28,077 bases of DNA from a bacterium (GTDB taxonomy: Bacteria; Patescibacteriota; Minisyncoccia; Phycocordibacterales; Phycocordibacteraceae): positions 1 to 28,077 of the forward strand of contig JAJXVW010000001.1 of the NCBI GenBank assembly GCA_021781935.1. The letters run 5' to 3'. Of the stretch, positions 21,336 to 27,877 are shown piece after piece. The translations under genes and the position numbers were made by a program. How positions within the stretch are numbered: the stretch's first letter is position 1; every line of letters begins with the position of its first letter. A model generated the notes under the pieces. The model searched no databases and had not been told where the DNA came from. It saw only the letters and a program-made list of their open reading frames with translations.

Positions 21336-21746
21336 ATGGCCACCATCAACCAGCTCACCAAGAAGCGCCGCTCTGACAAGCAGCGGAAGTCGAAAGTACT
21401 CGCGCTCACGCGCGGCTTCAATGCGCTCAAGAACCGGCCGACGTACTATGCATCGCCGTTCAAGCGCGGCGTCTGTACGAAAGTGACGACGAAGACCCCG
21501 CGCAAGCCGAACTCTGCCATCCGGAAGATCGCCCGCGTGCGGCTCACGAACGGCATGGAGGTGACCGCCTACATCCCGGGCGAGGGACATAACCTTCAGG
21601 AGCACTCGGTCGTGCTCGTACGCGGCGGCCGAGTGAAGGACATCGGCGTGAACTACACCGTGGTCCGCGGCAAGCTCGATACCTCCGGTATCGAGAAGCG
21701 CCGCCGCGGTCGCTCGCGGTACGGCGCAAAGCGTCCGAAGGCGTAG
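21336..21746 (+). CDS. rpsL: 30S ribosomal protein S12
   Basis: 136 residues, a decoding-centre protein. Family motifs are NQLTKKRR, FKRGVCTKV, TPRKPNSAIRKIARVRLTNG, GEGHNLQEHSVVLVRGGRVKD and the C-terminal SRYGAKRPKA. Three departures from E. coli S12 are visible: about 13 extra residues before FKRGVC (containing RGFNALKNRPTYY), Arg in place of Lys42 in TPRKPNSA, and a missing Pro in the VKD-LPG loop (VKDIGVNY). The last two are in loops touching the decoding site. No Shine-Dalgarno sequence is visible; the gene is co-transcribed with rpsG 22 bases downstream. Confidence 0.97.
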   Translation: MATINQLTKKRRSDKQRKSKVLALTRGFNALKNRPTYYASPFKRGVCTKVTTKTPRKPNSAIRKIARVRLTNGMEVTAYIPGEGHNLQEHSVVLVRGGRVKDIGVNYTVVRGKLDTSGIEKRRRGRSRYGAKRPKA

Positions 21747-21768
21747 ATTTTCCTCATACTGATTCATC

Positions 21769-22233
21769 ATGCGACGTCCTCTCAAGAAGAAGCGCACCTG
21801 GCAGCCGGATACGAAGTACCATTCGGAGCTCATAACCCGTTTCATCAATGCGGTGATGTGGGATGGCAAGAAAGACACCGCGCGCACGCTCGTCTACGAT
21901 GCGATGGCGAAGCTTGCCGCTGAAGGAGGCGACCCGCTCGAGACCTTCGATGCGGCGATACGGAACGTCTCTCCTCTTATGGAGGTGCGCTCCCGCCGCG
22001 TCGGCGGCGCGAACTACCAGGTGCCGCGCGAAGTCCCGCAGCAGCGGCGGCTCGCGCTCGCGTTTCGCTGGATCATCGGCAGCGCGCGCAGCGGCAAAGG
22101 CCGCCCGATGGCTGAGAAGCTCGCCGAGCAGATAAAGCTCGCCGCGAACAATGAAGGTGACGCGATCAAAAAGAAGGACGAGATGCACCGCATGGCGGAG
22201 GCGAATAAGGCCTTCGCGCACTTCGCCTGGTAA
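21769..22233 (+). CDS. rpsG: 30S ribosomal protein S7
   Basis: 154 residues, a primary assembly protein of the 30S head that contacts the E-site tRNA. Motifs include RRPLKKKRTW at the N terminus, FINAVMWDGKKDTA, RSRRVGGANYQVPREV, RRLALAFRWI and the C-terminal HRMAEANKAFAHFAW. Length is typical. It is followed directly by a strong terminator rather than fusA, so the classical rpsL-rpsG-fusA-tuf transcript is broken here. Confidence 0.97.
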   Translation: MRRPLKKKRTWQPDTKYHSELITRFINAVMWDGKKDTARTLVYDAMAKLAAEGGDPLETFDAAIRNVSPLMEVRSRRVGGANYQVPREVPQQRRLALAFRWIIGSARSGKGRPMAEKLAEQIKLAANNEGDAIKKKDEMHRMAEANKAFAHFAW

Positions 22234-22249
22234 ATCTTCGGATGAAGAC

Positions 22250-22279
22250 AAAAAACCGCCCCCTCGGGGCGGTTTTTTT
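22250..22279 (+). terminator. Terminator after rpsG
   Basis: A 13-bp stem (22250-22262 with 22266-22278) beginning in an A-run and ending in a run of seven T residues. Confidence 0.95.
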
Positions 22280-22351
22280 GTATTAAGGATTTCGTGCCAA
22301 GCGCGGCGCGTCCGGCGTACCCTACTAGGAAGCTCTTTACGGGTGGATGTC

Positions 22352-22552
22352 ATGCCCTGGGGCAAGTTCTTGGCCATCATCGCGTGGCTGCTCGCATGGA
22401 CGCTCGCTATTCTCGCGCTCGTCGGGTACTTCGCACTCATCCTAGAGGGCCATTTGCGTGACATTGCAGAGTATCTCTGCTTTGCCGCAGCTGCAGCACT
22501 CTTCGTCATTATTATCCTGCTCCGCCGCTTCGTGCGGCGGGAGGAGCTCTAA
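22352..22552 (+). CDS. Small two-helix membrane protein, 66 residues
   Basis: Starts MPWGKFLAIIAWLL and ends RRFVRREEL. Two transmembrane helices lie near residues 5-30 and 36-58, with a basic cytosolic C terminus. Either ATG 22352 or GTG 22343 could be used; GGTGG near 22342-22346 is a modest ribosome binding site for the ATG. A -10-like TACTAG lies at 22323-22328. It sits as an insertion between rpsG and fusA, bounded by terminators on both sides. No family recognised. Confidence 0.65.
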   Translation: MPWGKFLAIIAWLLAWTLAILALVGYFALILEGHLRDIAEYLCFAAAAALFVIIILLRRFVRREEL

Positions 22553-22577
22553 CCCGGCCGCGTACGCGGCCGGGTTT
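22551..22577. terminator. Palindromic terminator after the two-helix protein gene
   Basis: A 12-bp GC-rich inverted repeat (22551-22562 with 22565-22576) around TA, starting at the stop codon and followed by only three T residues. Confidence 0.65.
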
Positions 22578-22603
22578 CTGCGTCGCGAAGGGTGCGCTAT
22601 GCT
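22575..22603 (+). promoter_or_regulatory. Promoter of the 64-residue basic protein gene
   Basis: TTTCTG (22575-22580), 17 bases, TATGCT (22598-22603). The leader carries AGGGAGAGG before ATG 22633. Confidence 0.5.
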
Positions 22604-22632
22604 CTTGGCAGAAACCGTATAGGGAGAGGCCC

Positions 22633-22827
22633 ATGGTCGCGGTATGCGATGAGCGGTACATGCGAGCAAAACTGCGCGACAGCCGGCGTGCGAAGTCCAG
22701 AACGCGCCGCGCGCTCAGGAAGGCATTCGGCAAAAAACGCGGCGACGAGATCTTGGAATATGCCTGTGGCGTGGCCGAGGCGCGCTTGAAGAACGACAAC
22801 CAGCACATCTTCGGCGTCCAGAGCTGA
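22633..22827 (+). CDS. Small basic protein, 64 residues
   Basis: Begins MVAVCDERYMRAKLRDSRR and has a strongly basic central helix (AKSRTRRALRKAFGKKRG), then a neutral C-terminal helix (DEILEYACGVAEARL). AGGGAGAGG a few bases upstream of the ATG gives a clear ribosome binding site. It has its own promoter and terminator in the gap where fusA would usually follow rpsG. The basic composition suggests RNA, ribosome or DNA binding, which is inference. I recognise no family. Confidence 0.65.
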   Translation: MVAVCDERYMRAKLRDSRRAKSRTRRALRKAFGKKRGDEILEYACGVAEARLKNDNQHIFGVQS

Positions 22828-22834
22828 CCTATTG

Positions 22835-22862
22835 CAAGCGCCCCGCCGGGCGCTTGTCTTTT
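22835..22862 (+). terminator. Terminator after the 64-residue basic protein gene
   Basis: A 9-bp stem (22835-22843 with 22848-22856), 4-base loop, then TCTTTT. Its 3' arm overlaps the -35 box of fusA. Confidence 0.8.
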
Positions 22863-22881
22863 ACTGCAATTCCGCTACTAT
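22854..22881 (+). promoter_or_regulatory. Promoter of fusA
   Basis: TTGTCT (22854-22859), 16 bases, TACTAT (22876-22881). The leader is about 38 bases, with a GGC-then-TTTTATTTTT stretch and no Shine-Dalgarno sequence. Confidence 0.6.
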
Positions 22882-22924
22882 CCAAGGTAACGCCCCGGCG
22901 GCTTTTATTTTTGTAACCAAGTAT

Positions 22925-25102
22925 ATGAAGCGAGATTACCCATTGGAGAAGGTGCGCAATTTCGGCATCATCGCCCACATCGATGCGGGTAAGACGACCA
23001 CGTCTGAGCGCATCCTTTTCTATACGGGCATGAGCCACAAGATCGGCGAAGTGCACGAAGGAGAGACGGTCACCGATTGGATGGAACAGGAGCGCGAGCG
23101 CGGTATCACGATCACCGCGGCGGCCATCACCTGTTTCTGGACCCCGACTCACGCGCGCATGCAAGACGGCGTCGTCCAAGCAACCGACGGCACGAACCCT
23201 GCGCGCCACCGTTTCAACATCATCGATACCCCCGGACACATCGACTTCACCGCCGAGGTGCAGCGCTCCATGCGCGTACTGGACGGCGCGGTCGTCGTCT
23301 TTGACGGCGTTTCTGGCGTCGAGCCGCAGTCGGAGACGAACTGGCGCTATGCCGACGATGCGAATGTCCCGCGCCTCTGCTTCATCAACAAGCTTGATCG
23401 CACCGGCGCTTCCTTCGAGGATTCCTATAAATCCATCCTTGATCGTCTCTCGCCGAAGGCTATTCGCGCGCAGATCCCCATCGGGCTCGAGGGCGAGCAT
23501 GAGGGCGTCATCGACCTCATCACCATGAAGGCCTACTACTTCGAAGGCAACATGGGTCAGGAGGTCCGCGAGGCGGACATTCCGGAGAATCTGAAGGCGG
23601 ATGCGCAGAAGTATCGCAGCGAGCTCATCGAACGCGTCGTCGAACAGGACGATGCCGCGATGAACGCATACCTCGAGGGCAAGGAGCCGTCTGCGGAGGA
23701 GATCAAGGCGCTCTTGCGCAAGGGGGTAATCAAGAACGAGATATTCCCGGTCTATGCAGGCTCGGCCCTTAAGAACAAAGGCGTACAGCTCGTGCTCGAC
23801 GCGGTCGTCGACTACCTCCCGTCCCCGCTCGACCTTCCGGCGGTAACCGGTACGGACCCGAAAACCGGCAATCCGATAGAGCGCCACGCTTCCGACGATG
23901 AACCGTTCTCGGCGCTCGCATTCAAGCTTCAGACCGATCCGTTCGTCGGATCGCTCACCTTCTTCCGCGTGTATTCCGGTTCGGTGACTTCGGGTTCATA
24001 CGTTTACAACTCGACGACCGGTAACAAGGAACGAGTATCGCGCATCGTGCGGCTCCAGGCCGACAAGCGCGAGGAAGTCGAACAGGTCTTTGCGGGCGAG
24101 ATCGCAGCGGCCGTCGGCCTCAAGGACACGAAAACCTCGCATACGCTCTGCGATGAAGCTCACCCGATCATCCTTGAAGAGATCACCTTCCCGGAGCCGG
24201 TCGTTTCCGTGCGCATCGAGCCGAAGACGAAGGCTGACCAGGAGAAGATGGGTGTCGCCCTCAGAAAGCTTGCGGACGAGGACCCGACCTTCAAGGTCTC
24301 GACTGATGAAGAAACGGGAGAAACGATCATCAGCGGCATGGGCGAGCTCCACCTCGAGATCCTGGTCGATCGCATGAAGCGCGAGTTCAACGTAGTCGCC
24401 GACACCGGCAAGCCGCAGGTGGCGTACCGCGAGACCATCCAAGGTTCTTCGGAAGTCGAGAATAAGTACATCAAGCAGACGGGCGGCCGCGGTCAGTACG
24501 GGCACGTAAAGATTAAGATGAAGAAGCTCGAACCGCTTCCCGAGGGCGATGATGTGAAGATTCCGAAGAATGTCACACGCGAGGATCATTTCGAGTTCAT
24601 AAACAGCATCAAAGGCGGCGTCATTCCGCAGGAATACATCCCTGCCGTCGAGAAGGGCGTGCGCGAGGCCATGGCGCGCGGCGTCCTCGCCGGGTACCCG
24701 ATGGTGGACATCTCCATCGAACTCGTCGACGGCTCGTACCACGATGTGGACTCCTCCGAGGTCGCGTACAAGATCGCTGCTTCGCAAGCCTTCCAGGAGG
24801 CCGCACAGAAGGCCAAGGCCGTCCTTCTCGAACCGATAATGAAGGTCGAGGTAATCGTGCCGGATCAGTTCATGGGCGACATCACCGGCAACCTCTCAGG
24901 TAAGCGCGGGCAGATTGAGGGTATGGAAGAGCGCGGCATGAACAAGGCCGTCCACGCCATGGTGCCGCTTTCCGAGATGTTCGGCTACACGACGACTCTG
25001 CGCTCCATGACGGAAGGCCGCGGCTCGATGACCATGGAATTCGACCACTACGACGTGGTACCGACGAACGTCGCGCAGGACATCATCGCCGCGAGAAAGT
25101 AG
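22925..25102 (+). CDS. fusA: Translation elongation factor G
   Basis: A 725-residue GTPase that drives ribosomal translocation and, with RRF, recycling. GTPase motifs: AHIDAGKTTT (G1), RGITIT (G2), DTPGHIDFT (G3) and NKLD (G4). Domain II follows near residue 320, domain III carries the conserved GMGELHLEIL, domain IV has QTGGRGQYGHVKI, and domain V ends with the RGQIEGMEERG and TTLRSMTEGRG motifs. The segment between TCFW and NIIDTPGH (THARMQDGVVQATDGTNPAR) is about 10 residues longer than in E. coli. The start is ATG 22925 (KRDYPLEKVRNFGIIAH context). Confidence 0.97.
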   Translation: MKRDYPLEKVRNFGIIAHIDAGKTTTSERILFYTGMSHKIGEVHEGETVTDWMEQERERGITITAAAITCFWTPTHARMQDGVVQATDGTNPARHRFNIIDTPGHIDFTAEVQRSMRVLDGAVVVFDGVSGVEPQSETNWRYADDANVPRLCFINKLDRTGASFEDSYKSILDRLSPKAIRAQIPIGLEGEHEGVIDLITMKAYYFEGNMGQEVREADIPENLKADAQKYRSELIERVVEQDDAAMNAYLEGKEPSAEEIKALLRKGVIKNEIFPVYAGSALKNKGVQLVLDAVVDYLPSPLDLPAVTGTDPKTGNPIERHASDDEPFSALAFKLQTDPFVGSLTFFRVYSGSVTSGSYVYNSTTGNKERVSRIVRLQADKREEVEQVFAGEIAAAVGLKDTKTSHTLCDEAHPIILEEITFPEPVVSVRIEPKTKADQEKMGVALRKLADEDPTFKVSTDEETGETIISGMGELHLEILVDRMKREFNVVADTGKPQVAYRETIQGSSEVENKYIKQTGGRGQYGHVKIKMKKLEPLPEGDDVKIPKNVTREDHFEFINSIKGGVIPQEYIPAVEKGVREAMARGVLAGYPMVDISIELVDGSYHDVDSSEVAYKIAASQAFQEAAQKAKAVLLEPIMKVEVIVPDQFMGDITGNLSGKRGQIEGMEERGMNKAVHAMVPLSEMFGYTTTLRSMTEGRGSMTMEFDHYDVVPTNVAQDIIAARK

Positions 25103-25118
25103 TCGTTTCCGTGCGGAT

Positions 25119-25156
25119 AAAGCGCGGAGCCCCGATTCTCGGGGCTCCGCGCTTTT
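25119..25156. terminator. Terminator after fusA
   Basis: A 16-bp stem (25119-25134 with 25140-25155) with AAA and TTTT ends; usable in both directions. Confidence 0.92.
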
Positions 25157-25163
25157 CGCGCAG

Positions 25164-25172
25164 TGGTATCAT
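25164..25172 (+). promoter_or_regulatory. Extended -10 promoter of the DUF805 gene, leaderless type
   Basis: TGGTATCAT (TG, one base, TATCAT) ends 6 bases before ATG 25179. Confidence 0.65.
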
Positions 25173-25178
25173 TCCCGC

Positions 25179-25550
25179 ATGCATTTCCTCGAGCGGTTAT
25201 TCGTCGGCCGCATCGCCCGACTCAATTATTTCCTCGGTTCGGTCATCGCGGGGCTAGCCGCGTGGGCCATCGTGCTCATCGTCGCGGTTCTGTTCGGCAG
25301 GACAGCCGGTGCGATCGCCCTCATGATCATATATGCGATTCTTATCCTGATTTCGTTCTCGCTCGTCGTACGAAGGATCCATGACCTCGGTTGGCGCGGG
25401 TGGTGGTCGTTTCTCATGCTCATACCATTCGTGAATCTCGCATTCGGGCTCTTTATCCTCTTCAGGCGCGGCGCGCAGATGCCGAATGCGTATGGACCGG
25501 TTCCTTCGGCGGCGGTCGATCTTCTTGGTTCACTCTTCCCGCGCGGGTGA
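25179..25550 (+). CDS. DUF805 family membrane protein
   Basis: 123 residues with three hydrophobic segments (about 17-38, 44-64, 78-96). The family pattern is clear: GRIARLNYFLGSVI near the N terminus, the central RRIHDLGWRGWWSFLMLIPFVN and a C-terminal PNAYGP. These are inner-membrane proteins of unknown function. The gene lies between fusA and tuf, after the fusA terminator, with its own promoter. Confidence 0.9.
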   Translation: MHFLERLFVGRIARLNYFLGSVIAGLAAWAIVLIVAVLFGRTAGAIALMIIYAILILISFSLVVRRIHDLGWRGWWSFLMLIPFVNLAFGLFILFRRGAQMPNAYGPVPSAAVDLLGSLFPRG

Positions 25551-25560
25551 AGCGAACCCC

Positions 25561-25589
25561 TTGCACATTTACTCCGGCTCTCGTATATT
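25561..25589 (+). promoter_or_regulatory. Promoter of tuf-rpsJ
   Basis: TTGCAC (25561-25566), 17 bases, TATATT (25584-25589). This starts a leader of about 105 bases. The leader can form hairpins (for example TCCGAC with GTCGGGA near 25661-25676) and shows no Shine-Dalgarno sequence before ATG 25701. Confidence 0.8.
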
Positions 25590-25700
25590 CCCTATAACGC
25601 ATCTTGGCGTCGCTCTTTGGCTTGTCTGCAGTTCTGCTCACGAGCCGGGAGTGTATTTCCGACTCCGTCGGGATTATTACTTACTTTACAGGTACGATTT

Positions 25701-26900
25701 ATGGCAGAATTCGCACGCACGAAGCCGCACATGAACGTGGGCACCATCGGCCACGTTGACCACGGCAAGACGACCCTCACCGCGGGTATCCTCCACGTCC
25801 TCCAGTTCCTGAAGGGCGAGGGCTACGACTCGCGCGCAGAGGAAGTCGACAAGATCGACAGCGCGCCGGAAGAGAAGGCGCGCGGTATCACCATCGCGCT
25901 CCATCATTCGGAGTACGAGACCCCGAATCGTCACTACGCGCACATCGACGCTCCGGGACACGCAGACTACATTAAGAACATGATCACCGGTGCCGCCCAG
26001 ATGGATGGCGCGGTACTCGTGGTCGCCGCGACCGACGGCGTCATGCCGCAGACGCGCGAGCACATCCTTCTCGCGAAGCAGGTGGGACTCAAGAAGCTCA
26101 TCGTCTTCCTGAACAAGGTGGACATGGTGGAAGAGGCTGACCTCATCGACCTCGTCGAAGAGGAAGTTCGCGAGCTTCTGACGAAGCAGGGCTTCGACGG
26201 CGCGAATACCCCGATTCTTCGCGGTTCGGGACTCAAGGCGCTCGAGTCGAAGGACATGAGCGACGAATACGCGCAAAAGGTAAAGGAGCTCGTCGATACG
26301 ATGGATTCCTACTTCGACCTTCCGGCACGCGAGACGGATAAGCCGTTCCTCATGCCGATCGAGGACATCTTCTCGATTGAAGGTCGCGGCACCGTCGTTA
26401 CCGGCCGCATCGAACGCGGCGAGGTGAAGGTGGGAGAGGAAGTCGAGATTGTCGGCATGAAGCCGACGGCGAAGACGACCGTCACCGGCATCGAGATGTT
26501 CAACAAGCAGCTCCAGAGCGGCCAGGCAGGCGACAACGCCGGCATTCTGCTCCGCGGCACGAAGAAAGAAGACGTGCATCGCGGCCAGGTGCTTGCGAAG
26601 ACGGGCTCCATCACCCCGCACACGGAGTTCGAATCGGAGGTCTACATCCTGAATAAGGATGAGGGCGGCCGCCACACCCCGTTCTTCTCGGGCTACAAGC
26701 CGCAGTTCTACATCGGTACGACCGATGTGACGGGCGAAGTCACCCTTCCGGACGGGAAGGAAATGGTCATGCCGGGCGACACGATCACCTTCAAAGTGAA
26801 GCTCACGGCCCCGATCGCGCTCGAAGAGCAGCGCCGCTTCGCTATCCGCGAAGGCGGCAAGACGGTGGGCGCGGGCGTCGTGACCAAGATCATCGCGTAA
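25701..26900 (+). CDS. tuf: Translation elongation factor Tu
   Basis: A 399-residue GTPase that delivers aminoacyl-tRNA to the ribosomal A site. G1 is GHVDHGKTTLT, G3 DAPGHADYIKNM, G4 NKVDMV and G5 RGSGLKALE. Domains II and III carry GRGTVVTGRIERG, RGQVLAKTGSI, GGRHTPFFSGYKPQFY and REGGKTVGAGVVTKII. Compared with E. coli, the switch I strand NTSHVEYDT reads ALHHSEYET, and Cys81 of DCPGH is Ala. The start is ATG 25701, since AEFARTKPHMNVGTIGH matches the family N terminus. rpsJ follows after 19 bases with no terminator. Confidence 0.97.
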   Translation: MAEFARTKPHMNVGTIGHVDHGKTTLTAGILHVLQFLKGEGYDSRAEEVDKIDSAPEEKARGITIALHHSEYETPNRHYAHIDAPGHADYIKNMITGAAQMDGAVLVVAATDGVMPQTREHILLAKQVGLKKLIVFLNKVDMVEEADLIDLVEEEVRELLTKQGFDGANTPILRGSGLKALESKDMSDEYAQKVKELVDTMDSYFDLPARETDKPFLMPIEDIFSIEGRGTVVTGRIERGEVKVGEEVEIVGMKPTAKTTVTGIEMFNKQLQSGQAGDNAGILLRGTKKEDVHRGQVLAKTGSITPHTEFESEVYILNKDEGGRHTPFFSGYKPQFYIGTTDVTGEVTLPDGKEMVMPGDTITFKVKLTAPIALEEQRRFAIREGGKTVGAGVVTKIIA

Positions 26901-26919
26901 GGCGATCGATAGCACTCGT

Positions 26920-27279
26920 ATGGCGGACACCAAGACGAAGCGCACCGTGAAGAAGGCGGCGGAAGCCGTACCGGAGCACAAGCTGCGCATCCGGGTTGCG
27001 GCATACGAGCACAAGATCCTCGATCTTTCGGTGAAGCAGATCATGGATACGGCCGCGCGTCTCGACGCGCAGGTAGTCGGCCCGGTGCCGCTTCCGACGC
27101 AGATAAAGCGCTGGACCGTAAACCGCTCGACGTTCGTCCATAAGGATGCGCGCGAGCAGTTCGAGATGCGCATCCATAAGCGCCTGATCGACATCCTGAA
27201 CCCTTCGCCGAAAGTTATCGAGGCGCTCACCAATCTCACCCTCCCGTCCGGCGTGACGATAGACGTGAAGATGGTGTAA
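26920..27279 (+). CDS. rpsJ: 30S ribosomal protein S10
   Basis: 119 residues, about 16 more than usual because of a Lys/Ala-rich N-terminal extension (residues 1-20). The core shows KLRIRVAAYEHKILDLSVKQI, GPVPLPTQIKRWTVNRS and DAREQFEMRIHKRLIDI. S10 binds the 30S head and, as NusE, the antitermination machinery. It is downstream of tuf as in many genomes, but a terminator follows at once and rplC is not here, so the S10 operon is split. No Shine-Dalgarno sequence is visible in the 19-base gap. Confidence 0.96.
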   Translation: MADTKTKRTVKKAAEAVPEHKLRIRVAAYEHKILDLSVKQIMDTAARLDAQVVGPVPLPTQIKRWTVNRSTFVHKDAREQFEMRIHKRLIDILNPSPKVIEALTNLTLPSGVTIDVKMV

Positions 27280-27300
27280 CGAAGACGGACAGCCAAGATA

Positions 27301-27333
27301 CGCAAAACGCCCCTTCGGGGGCGTTTTGCGTTT
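27301..27333. terminator. Terminator after rpsJ
   Basis: A 13-bp stem (27301-27313 with 27318-27330) closed by a cTTCGg tetraloop, with AAAA and TTTT inside the arms and TTT after. Confidence 0.93.
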
Positions 27334-27354
27334 GCTCCTGGGTCGTGAGATATT
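27326..27354 (+). promoter_or_regulatory. Promoter of the 75-residue basic protein gene
   Basis: TTGCGT (27326-27331) starts inside the preceding terminator, then 17 bases, GATATT (27349-27354). The leader of about 20 bases contains AAAGGGAG. Confidence 0.6.
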
Positions 27355-27380
27355 TGTGTCGGGTAAAGGGAGATCCGCTC

Positions 27381-27608
27381 ATGAAGCACATAATTCGCGT
27401 GCGGCACAAGATCTGCCGCGCATGGTACTGGCGAAGGATACGCATGCACCGCATGCGCATGCATGAACTTCTAGCACAATGGGAAGTCTGGAAGCAGCAG
27501 TTTCCCGGCCAGCAGATGGTCGCGAACGATTACTACTTCCATAATCTCGCCATTCAGATGCGCATGCGGGCGTGGCTTTTCAGGAAGATTCGTCAACACG
27601 CCGTCTGA
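27381..27608 (+). CDS. Small basic protein rich in Arg, His, Met and Trp, 75 residues
   Basis: Begins MKHIIRVRHKICRAWYWRR, continues RIRMHRMRMHELLAQWEVW and ends FRKIRQHAV. It is very basic and aromatic, without a membrane segment. ATG 27381 is chosen because AAAGGGAG lies 10 bases upstream; frame-compatible upstream codons lie in the promoter. A terminator follows closely. I recognise no family. RNA binding is plausible from composition only. Its layout (own promoter, purine-rich ribosome binding site, own terminator) mirrors the gene at 22633. Confidence 0.6.
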   Translation: MKHIIRVRHKICRAWYWRRIRMHRMRMHELLAQWEVWKQQFPGQQMVANDYYFHNLAIQMRMRAWLFRKIRQHAV

Positions 27609-27625
27609 CGGAATCTCAAAGAGGG

Positions 27626-27652
27626 TCGCGGGTGGAAACACTCGCGATTTTT
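27626..27652 (+). terminator. Terminator after the 75-residue basic protein gene
   Basis: A 9-bp stem (27626-27634 with 27639-27647, one G-T pair) with a GAAA tetraloop and five T residues. Confidence 0.88.
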
Positions 27653-27671
27653 CGATGCTCAACATTATTTC

Positions 27672-27715
27672 TGCATACCATATTATTCACGGTCGTGAAT
27701 AATATGGTAAATGCA
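27672..27715. repeat. AT-rich 15-bp palindrome with extended arms
   Basis: ACCATATTATTCACG (27677-27691) and its exact reverse complement (27694-27708) flank GT. Outer arms TGCAT and ATGCA extend the pairing past a two-base bulge. It is strikingly AT-rich for this region and has no T-run. It could be an operator, a recombination site or an RNA stem. Confidence 0.75.
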
Positions 27716-27783
27716 TTTTCAGCACCTCGCATCTGCAGCACTTTTGAAACCGCTCTAGTTGGATTGCAAGAGCGGCAACCAAG

Positions 27784-27820
27784 ATACGAAAAGCCGCCCC
27801 AGAGGGGCGGCTTTTCGTAT
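27784..27820. terminator. Bidirectional terminator before the sugar transferase
   Basis: A 17-bp stem (27784-27800 with 27804-27820) with a 3-base loop; AAAA and TTTT lie within the arms. Its last base is the first base of the next -35 box. Confidence 0.92.
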
Positions 27821-27848
27821 TGACGCCAAGACGGTTTTCGAGTTTAGT
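27820..27848 (+). promoter_or_regulatory. Promoter of the sugar transferase gene
   Basis: TTGACG (27820-27825), 17 bases, TTTAGT (27843-27848). Confidence 0.65.
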
Positions 27849-27863
27849 TCACCTTGGAACTAA
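27844..27863. promoter_or_regulatory. Candidate operator over the -10 and start of transcription
   Basis: TTAGTTC (27844-27850) and GAACTAA (27857-27863) are a 7-bp inverted repeat with a 6-base spacer. It covers the -10 element and predicted +1, a usual position for a repressor site. Confidence 0.4.
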
Positions 27864-27877
27864 CCGGAGGAGGCGGT

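Larger units (their letters stand above)
27653..27820 (+). ncRNA. Candidate small structured RNA between two terminators
   Basis: This gap has no convincing gene, yet it ends in a strong terminator. It also contains a long palindrome (27672-27715) and a 7-bp hairpin (CCGCTCT 27750-27756 with AGAGCGG 27769-27775). Because another terminator closes transcription at 27652, the second terminator suggests an independent transcript starting within the gap. No clear promoter is seen, so this is tentative; insulation of the next gene is the alternative. Confidence 0.3.

Noticed and set aside
27677..27708. dif site for the Xer recombinase
   Set aside because: dif sites have 11-bp arms around a 6-8 bp centre with a recognisable TTATGTTAA-like arm; this palindrome has a 2-base centre and different arms.
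27632..27823. A 63-codon GTG frame (ETLAIFRCSTLFLHTILF...) with an AGAGGG upstream
   Set aside because: It starts inside one terminator hairpin and runs through the next terminator to its last base, and its protein sequence simply follows the palindrome. It is better read as non-coding.
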